Below, in pieces: positions 22,135 through 27,185 of a DNA stretch of 27,185 nucleotides. A model generated the notes under the pieces. That model made no database searches. It had not been told where the DNA came from and saw only the letters and a list, made by a program, of their open reading frames with translations. Position 1 is the first letter of the stretch, and every line of letters starts with the position of its first letter. Where the stretch lies: the NCBI GenBank assembly GCA_001598975.1, contig BBXU01001065.1, forward strand, positions 1-27,185, in the 5' to 3' direction. Both the position numbers and the translations under genes were made by a program. Source of the DNA: Parachlorella kessleri. Lineage: Eukaryota; Chlorophyta; Trebouxiophyceae; Chlorellales; Chlorellaceae.

Positions 22135-25100
22135 ATGAGTGGAAGCAACCCAAGGAGCCCCTTGCCGTAAGTAGGCTGGCATGCCGCCTCATCATGCCAG
22201 TGCACTCTTGATCAGTTGTGACACGGTGTTTATCTTCCTTGCTCAGATACTGCCTGGCTAGCCAAGCTAGTTTGCCACTACGAGCACGTGTCAGGTGCCT
22301 GTGCTGTCCCCACAGGGCTGTTTGGGTGCCAGCTAGGCTGCAGCAGCGGCAGGCCTCCAAAGCCCTGGGGCAATTGAACCAAACCCTAACCCTGACTGTG
22401 GATACAGGCCGCTTTCTATATCGCTGGAGCGGCGGTCACGGGGCCCGCCAGAACTGCGCAGGCAGTCAAGGGACTTCCGAGGCACAAGCGCCGACGATGA
22501 CAGCTTATGGCGCATGGTCAGCGAGGCACACACACCCAGGTATCTTCACACACGCTGCACTAGGCAGAGGCAACTACGCCAGTACCGCCTCCAACCACAG
22601 GATTCGCTGTAAGGTTGGGGAGGCCCTGTGGCACAGGTCTGAGTCATCTGTAGCTGCGGGAAGAGAGAGCCGGTCACAATGGCGGTGCTATTCGCAACAT
22701 AGCTAGTAAGCCACAATCTCCAGTCCCTGCTCTGTGCCCTGTCTGCACGCTTGCAGGGCTCATGACTTGCATGAGCTTCACCAGTTGCAGAAGAAGCAGT
22801 CGGACAGGGACGGTGGGTTGGGTCTTGATTTGTGTGAGGCGGTCATGTGCGCTCAGCAGTGGACAAGCTATAGTGCAGTATTGCCAGAAGTACAACAGAG
22901 TATATAGGTGGGCGCCTGACAGCTGAAGTGCTGAGGTTGAGCAATCTGCCGCGGTAGGCCATCAGGCCCCTTGTGGTTGGTGTTTATTGTCAGTCCACTC
23001 ACTCTTTTCGCCAAGCGTCATGAGAGGTACAACAGTACATGTGACTTCTGTGCTGTGCATGCAGAGGCAGCCAAAGCCAAGCAGGCTGCTAGCATCTCAG
23101 AAACGCTGCGGTCTGGAATGCGAAGGTGGGGCTCGCCATGTTGTTTTGCCACTGTATTGCAGCCTGATTTGCTTACTGGTTCAACCCACTCGCTGGAATC
23201 CTGCCTTACCCACCACATGCAGCGTGGAATGGTCATGGCATGGCTCAAGCCAGGGTTGCAAGGCACAACTATGCGCCTCGTTGTTGTGCTACATGCTATA
23301 TCTAATGTAAGGCTGGCCCCTTTTCATGGCGCTGCAGTCAAGGTCCGAGGGTCGTGCAGCGTGAGCCGCGGGTAAGCAGTGGCTGTTTGCACTAAGAGCC
23401 TGGTACCCACCCTAGCTGCACCGCACCCTACGCAGCAGCTGCAAGGCGCGGTGTTGCCTGCTCGCACCTTGCTCAGAGCCTTGCAGCAGTCACTGTCCAG
23501 TAGCCCCAGTGGCCCCAGGCAGCTGTTGTGGCTGGCTCCCAGCCTGGGTAGTGTGCAAATGTGTTCCATCCCCCTGGGTGCAGCACCTGGACTATAGCGC
23601 CACAAGTCCGCGCAGCCTGGAGCACCAGGCCTGCGCCTTCGTCAAGGCCATGTCGGATGCGGGGCTGCGGCCGGTCATTGTGTACCACAACCTGTCCACC
23701 GCCGAGTGAGTCTGTGCATGCGGGTGCCGTGCCCGGCCCGCGCTGGCATTCTCAATTGGCGTATGATGATGCCAGGAACAACGAGCGTCAACCACGTGCA
23801 CACGAGGGTGGTGCAGCTGTGAAAGTTTTGTCCCTGGGTCGCGCAGGAGTGGCATGCCTGGCATCCACATTACCGTCCGCCGGTGGAAGCACCTTAATAT
23901 GATTCGGACAGACAAAGCGGGAGTCCGTCCATTGGAGGCTGACCCTGTCTCGGCAGTGGTGCAAAGCGCGGGGAGGCTCCTGTCCTTGCAGGCTGTATGA
24001 GCTGGCGCTGGCGCACGAGAAGGGGTCGCACATCACCTCCTCGGGCGCCCTCGCCACCCTGTCAGGAGCCAAGACTGGCCGGTCCCCCAGGCAAGCATTG
24101 AACCCTTGCATGCCCCCACTACCTCCCAGCCTTGCTCCTGTCACTTGCTCCCCGCACCGTCTGAGTTCAGTGGGGGTGCTGCTTGGGGCCGGGCGGCCTG
24201 CAACAGGCGGGCCACCTAAAGGGATTTGGGCATGCCCAGGCAGACCCAGCAGACTCAGGATATCCCGGCATGTGCGTCCTGTGCTGTCTGTACCTACTAG
24301 TCACCATTGCACTCGTCCTGCCTGCCACGAACGACCCGCCTGCAGGGACAAGCGGCTGGTGCGGGAGCCAAGCACAGAGGGGGACGTGTGGTGGGGCGAG
24401 GGGTCGCCCAACCTAGAGATGAACGAAAAGTCGTTCCTGCTCAACAGGGAGCGTGCCGTGGACTACTTGAACATGCAGGCAAGGCGTCATGGTCCTGAAG
24501 GGGGGCAAGCAGGCCTGGGACTGCTGGCGGTAGAGAGCTCCCATCATGTCGTTGGGCGTGCTGTTTCCGTGCCGAGGCCTTTATTATTGCAAATCACTGT
24601 CGGCAGGGACGGACGGAACTGCCGCCGGGCTGCAGCCCAGATTTCCTGGGTGGCCTGAAGTAGGGCAGGGTGGTCACCCTCAGCCCATCTCCGCTGATGT
24701 CAGTAGCAGTAAGCATTGAAATGAGAGCATGCGGAGCCTCCCTGGTGCAGCCCCGCATCTATGTGGTGGACGGGTACGCCGGCTGGGACCCGTCGGCGCG
24801 GTACAAGGTGCGCCTGGTGTGCGCGCGGCCGTACCACGCCCTCTTCATGCACAACATGCTCATCAGGTGTGGCTGGCGGCCCTCAAGGCTGCCTGGGGCT
24901 TTCAGTGTGAGGGTGCAGACAGAGTAAGCACAGAGGGGTGAGCGGCATCGTCCATGTAACTTGCCTGCCGGGGGTTCCTGGGATTGAGCAGGGTTTCTCA
25001 AATGCGGCAGTGGACGGCTCATCCATGGATCTCTCTTGCATGGAGCGCGCCGGACATGCGAACGAGGGCCAGCGATGTGCTGATGTACGCACACAATCCG

Positions 25101-27185
25101 TTGCTGTGGTCTTGGTCGCCTCATCTGTGTGCCAGGACAGGACAGTCCTTTGTTTGGGTGTGGGTGCGGTTGGTCTACTCCCAGGACAGCTGGTCATGCC
25201 GGCAGTTCATTGCAACCGCAGGCCCAGCGAAGAGGAGCTAGCAGCTTTCGGGCAGCCTGACTTCACAATATACAACGCGGGGGCCTTCCCCGCCAATCGC
25301 TTCACTACCTACATGACGTCCTCCACCTCTATAGACATTTCCCTCAAGCAGCAGGAGATGGTGCGATGGGGCCAGGGGGCCCGGTGCTGGGGTGGGTGGG
25401 CCAGGGCCAGGGCGTTGGGCGCACTGTAATGTCTTGCAAGCTGCTTCAGTGCCAAGTTGCAAGCACTAACATGCCAGGGGTAAGGCGCCACTTCTGGGCT
25501 CTGAGGAGGTTGTTTCCTGTGCATGATATGTGCGTGCAAGGCTAGCACTCTTGTGTGTCAGCTGCATCCGAGCCTACACATTGCCAAGCAAGCAAGCAAG
25601 CCTGAGGTGTGCATGTGTCTGCAGGTCATCTTGGGGGCGCAGTACGCAGGTTTGTTGCCGAACTCCCGAGGCAGCACTGGAACCAAGTGACCCTGGTGGA
25701 CACCTCCAGTTTTTGTCTTCTCAGCTTTGTAGTCGCTCCTGGCCAGCCCCGTTTGATGGGGCATCCCTCTGTCTGGCGTGATGATTGCCAGTTGTGTCGA
25801 GGTTGCAACCTGCTCCTTTAGCAAGCCTTCGCCGCGCTTGTCCTGGCAGGGGTCATCTGTATGTTTGGAGGTGACCTGCAACCTTGGTGGGGTTTGTTAG
25901 TTGCTGCTGTTCTGCGCTGCAGGGGAGATGAAGAAGGGTGTCTTCACGGTGCGTGCGGCTGCCAAGCACATGCTGTCGTCTGCTGTGTAGCTGAGTCTGC
26001 ATACACATGTTTGCCATTCCTCTTGCCAGCTGATTGCTACACATCCCCTTGCCACAGTTCCAATCCACAGGCTGCAATAAGTTCTTGATAGCATATGCTC
26101 GCCTGGCTTGGAGGGCCTGGCTCCGTCCCATTCGCTCATGCGTGCCTTCAATCCATTTGGGGTTCCCTGCGCCTGCCTGCCTGCCTGCCTGCAGCTGCTC
26201 AACTATTTCATGCCCAAGCGGGGCATCCTGCCGCTGCACTCCGGCTGCAACATGGGGGACAACGGGGACGTCACTCTCTTCTTCGGACTCTCAGGTGCTG
26301 GCTAACCACTTGACCTCGTCACCCACCCTAGCTGCTGGGTGGGGGGCGGCTCTCCCTGTCCTCACCATGTGGGGTCCCTTGTGCTTGGCAGTGTGGGCCT
26401 GCTGTGCTTCCGTTGCTCGCATCAATGCTGCCCCCGATTTTCCCTCCAGAGTGGCTTCAGAGATGGTGCATGTATTGGTGCATGTGTGGACACTTATAAA
26501 AGCTGGTGCAAGTATTGGTGCACGTGTGGACACTTACAAGAAGTGCACACCCTCAGCACCTTGCTGTTTACGTGCAACCTCCCCCGCCAAGCAGTTGTGA
26601 TGGTGTTGCATGCCCTGGGTGTACCCCCGTGCGTTGTGGGGTGGGGTGGGAAGGTGACAGGTGCCGAGCTTGGTGCTGGCGTGTATGCAGGCACGGGCAA
26701 GACCACGCTGTCTGCCGACCCGCGGCGGCAGCTGATCGGCGACGACGAGCACTGCTGGGGGGAGGACGGGGTGTTCAATGTGGAGGGAGGCTGCTACGCC
26801 AAGTGCATAGGGCTCAGCAAGGTGGGTCGGGGGAGGGAGAGGAGCAGCAACCAGCGCTGTCTTGAGTGGTGGAGGTCGCAGCATGGGCCTGGCTTTCCTT
26901 GCTTGGCTCCTGGCAGTCGTTTTTGTCCAGCTGTTTGAGCACCAAACAGGTGGCCAACACTTGTGGTCTGGCCTACTTGCATGTGGACAAGCCCCTTCCT
27001 TGCTCGCGGCCAAGCTGTCTGTCCTACAGCCGACCCATTTCCACCCATGCATGGCCGCCGCTGTGGCAGGAGGCGGAGCCGGACATCTGGCGCGCGCTGC
27101 GCTTTGGGGCCGTGCTGGAGAATGTGGTGTTTGACGAGGACTCGCGGGAGGTGGACTATGATAACAAGTGAGCCAGCAGGAGGGG
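22135..27185 (+). CDS. PCK1: ATP-dependent phosphoenolpyruvate carboxykinase, plant type (3' end outside the window)
   Basis: PEPCK converts oxaloacetate and ATP to phosphoenolpyruvate, CO2 and ADP in the cytosol (gluconeogenesis, carbon concentrating). Exons: 22135-22166, 22408-22539, 22757-22812, 23065-23125, 23338-23371, 23584-23705, 23992-24090, 24346-24478, 24751-24866, 25222-25360, 25625-25649, 25923-25948, 26195-26294, 26691-26821 and 27070-27167, then a GTGAGC donor. They encode 434 residues; plant enzymes have about 650-670. The N-terminus is a plant-type extension with [12 protein letters not shown] and GPRVVQREP, like plant PEPCK. Active-site pieces: TGRSPRDKR (from 174), [17 protein letters not shown] (279-288), GEMKKGVF with Lys320/321, His340 in [11 protein letters not shown]-loop GLSGTGKT (356-363) and GDDEH with Asp376/377. 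All catalytic residues expected so far are present. The 24091-24345 and 24479-24750 introns have GC donors; two exons are only 25 and 26 nt. RRS and RRQS near residues 20-30 resemble plant PEPCK phosphorylation sites. Confidence 0.95.
26171..26194 (+). repeat. CCTG repeat acting as polypyrimidine-like tract before a PEPCK acceptor
   Basis: Tandem CCTG units run directly into the CAG acceptor of the exon starting at 26195. The microsatellite occupies the place of the polypyrimidine tract. Confidence 0.7.
26464..26543. repeat. Imperfect 40-bp tandem duplication in a PEPCK intron
   Basis: Two adjacent copies (26464-26503 and 26504-26543) share TGGTGCA, GTATTGGTGCA and GTGTGGACACTTA, with about seven mismatches. 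They lie in the intron that splits the P-loop exons (26295-26690). Confidence 0.85.

Noticed and set aside
22107..22166. PEPCK start at the first ATG (22107)
   Set aside because: That frame joins exon 2 in a phase that soon hits a stop. The ATG at 22135 joins in phase and leads through the conserved N-terminal segments.

Overview
The window is nuclear DNA of a green plant-lineage eukaryote, most likely a chlorophyte alga. It is GC-rich, and every recognisable gene is cut by many short spliceosomal introns. Three proteins have plant-type forms: a BPG2-type organellar GTPase, an SP1/MUL1-type membrane RING ligase and a plant-type ATP-dependent PEP carboxykinase. TGTAA, the poly(A) signal typical of chlorophytes, lies about 110-305 nt after several stop codons. 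I cannot name the genus. All gene models were built by hand from reading frame, intron phase and remembered family conservation, without any search.

Layout from left to right. (1) 14-2803 (+): the 3' part of a gene for a nuclear-looking protein with a disordered acidic/basic tail, family uncertain (MRE11-like tail architecture is my best guess). (2) About 3490-6469 (+): TRAPPC12-like TPR protein of the TRAPP tethering complex; a perfect 79-bp tandem duplication lies just upstream. (3) 7394-8873 and 10107-11467 (+): two small genes encoding secreted, Cys-free, Ala/Gly/Ser/Thr-rich proteins of 148 and 151 residues. Both have six exons and the same series of intron phases; I recognise no family. 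This tandem pair is the best candidate for something undescribed. (4) 11822-16182 (-): BPG2/YqeH-type circularly permuted GTPase, 10 exons. (5) 16413-18858 (+): PCNA, complete, 8 exons, 266 aa, head-to-head with (4) across 230 bp. (6) 19387-about 22049 (-): SP1/MUL1-type E3 ligase with two membrane segments and a C-terminal RING, tail-to-tail with PCNA. (7) 22135 to the window end (+): ATP-dependent PEP carboxykinase, first 15 exons (434 aa), cut by the window edge and head-to-head with (6) across about 85 bp.

The genes do not form one pathway; they are typical neighbours in a compact algal genome. Two themes recur. Two divergent promoters are very short and share an exact 11-base word. GC-AG introns with a strong AG|GCAAG donor are frequent: one in PCNA, two in PEPCK and possibly one in the second secreted-protein gene.
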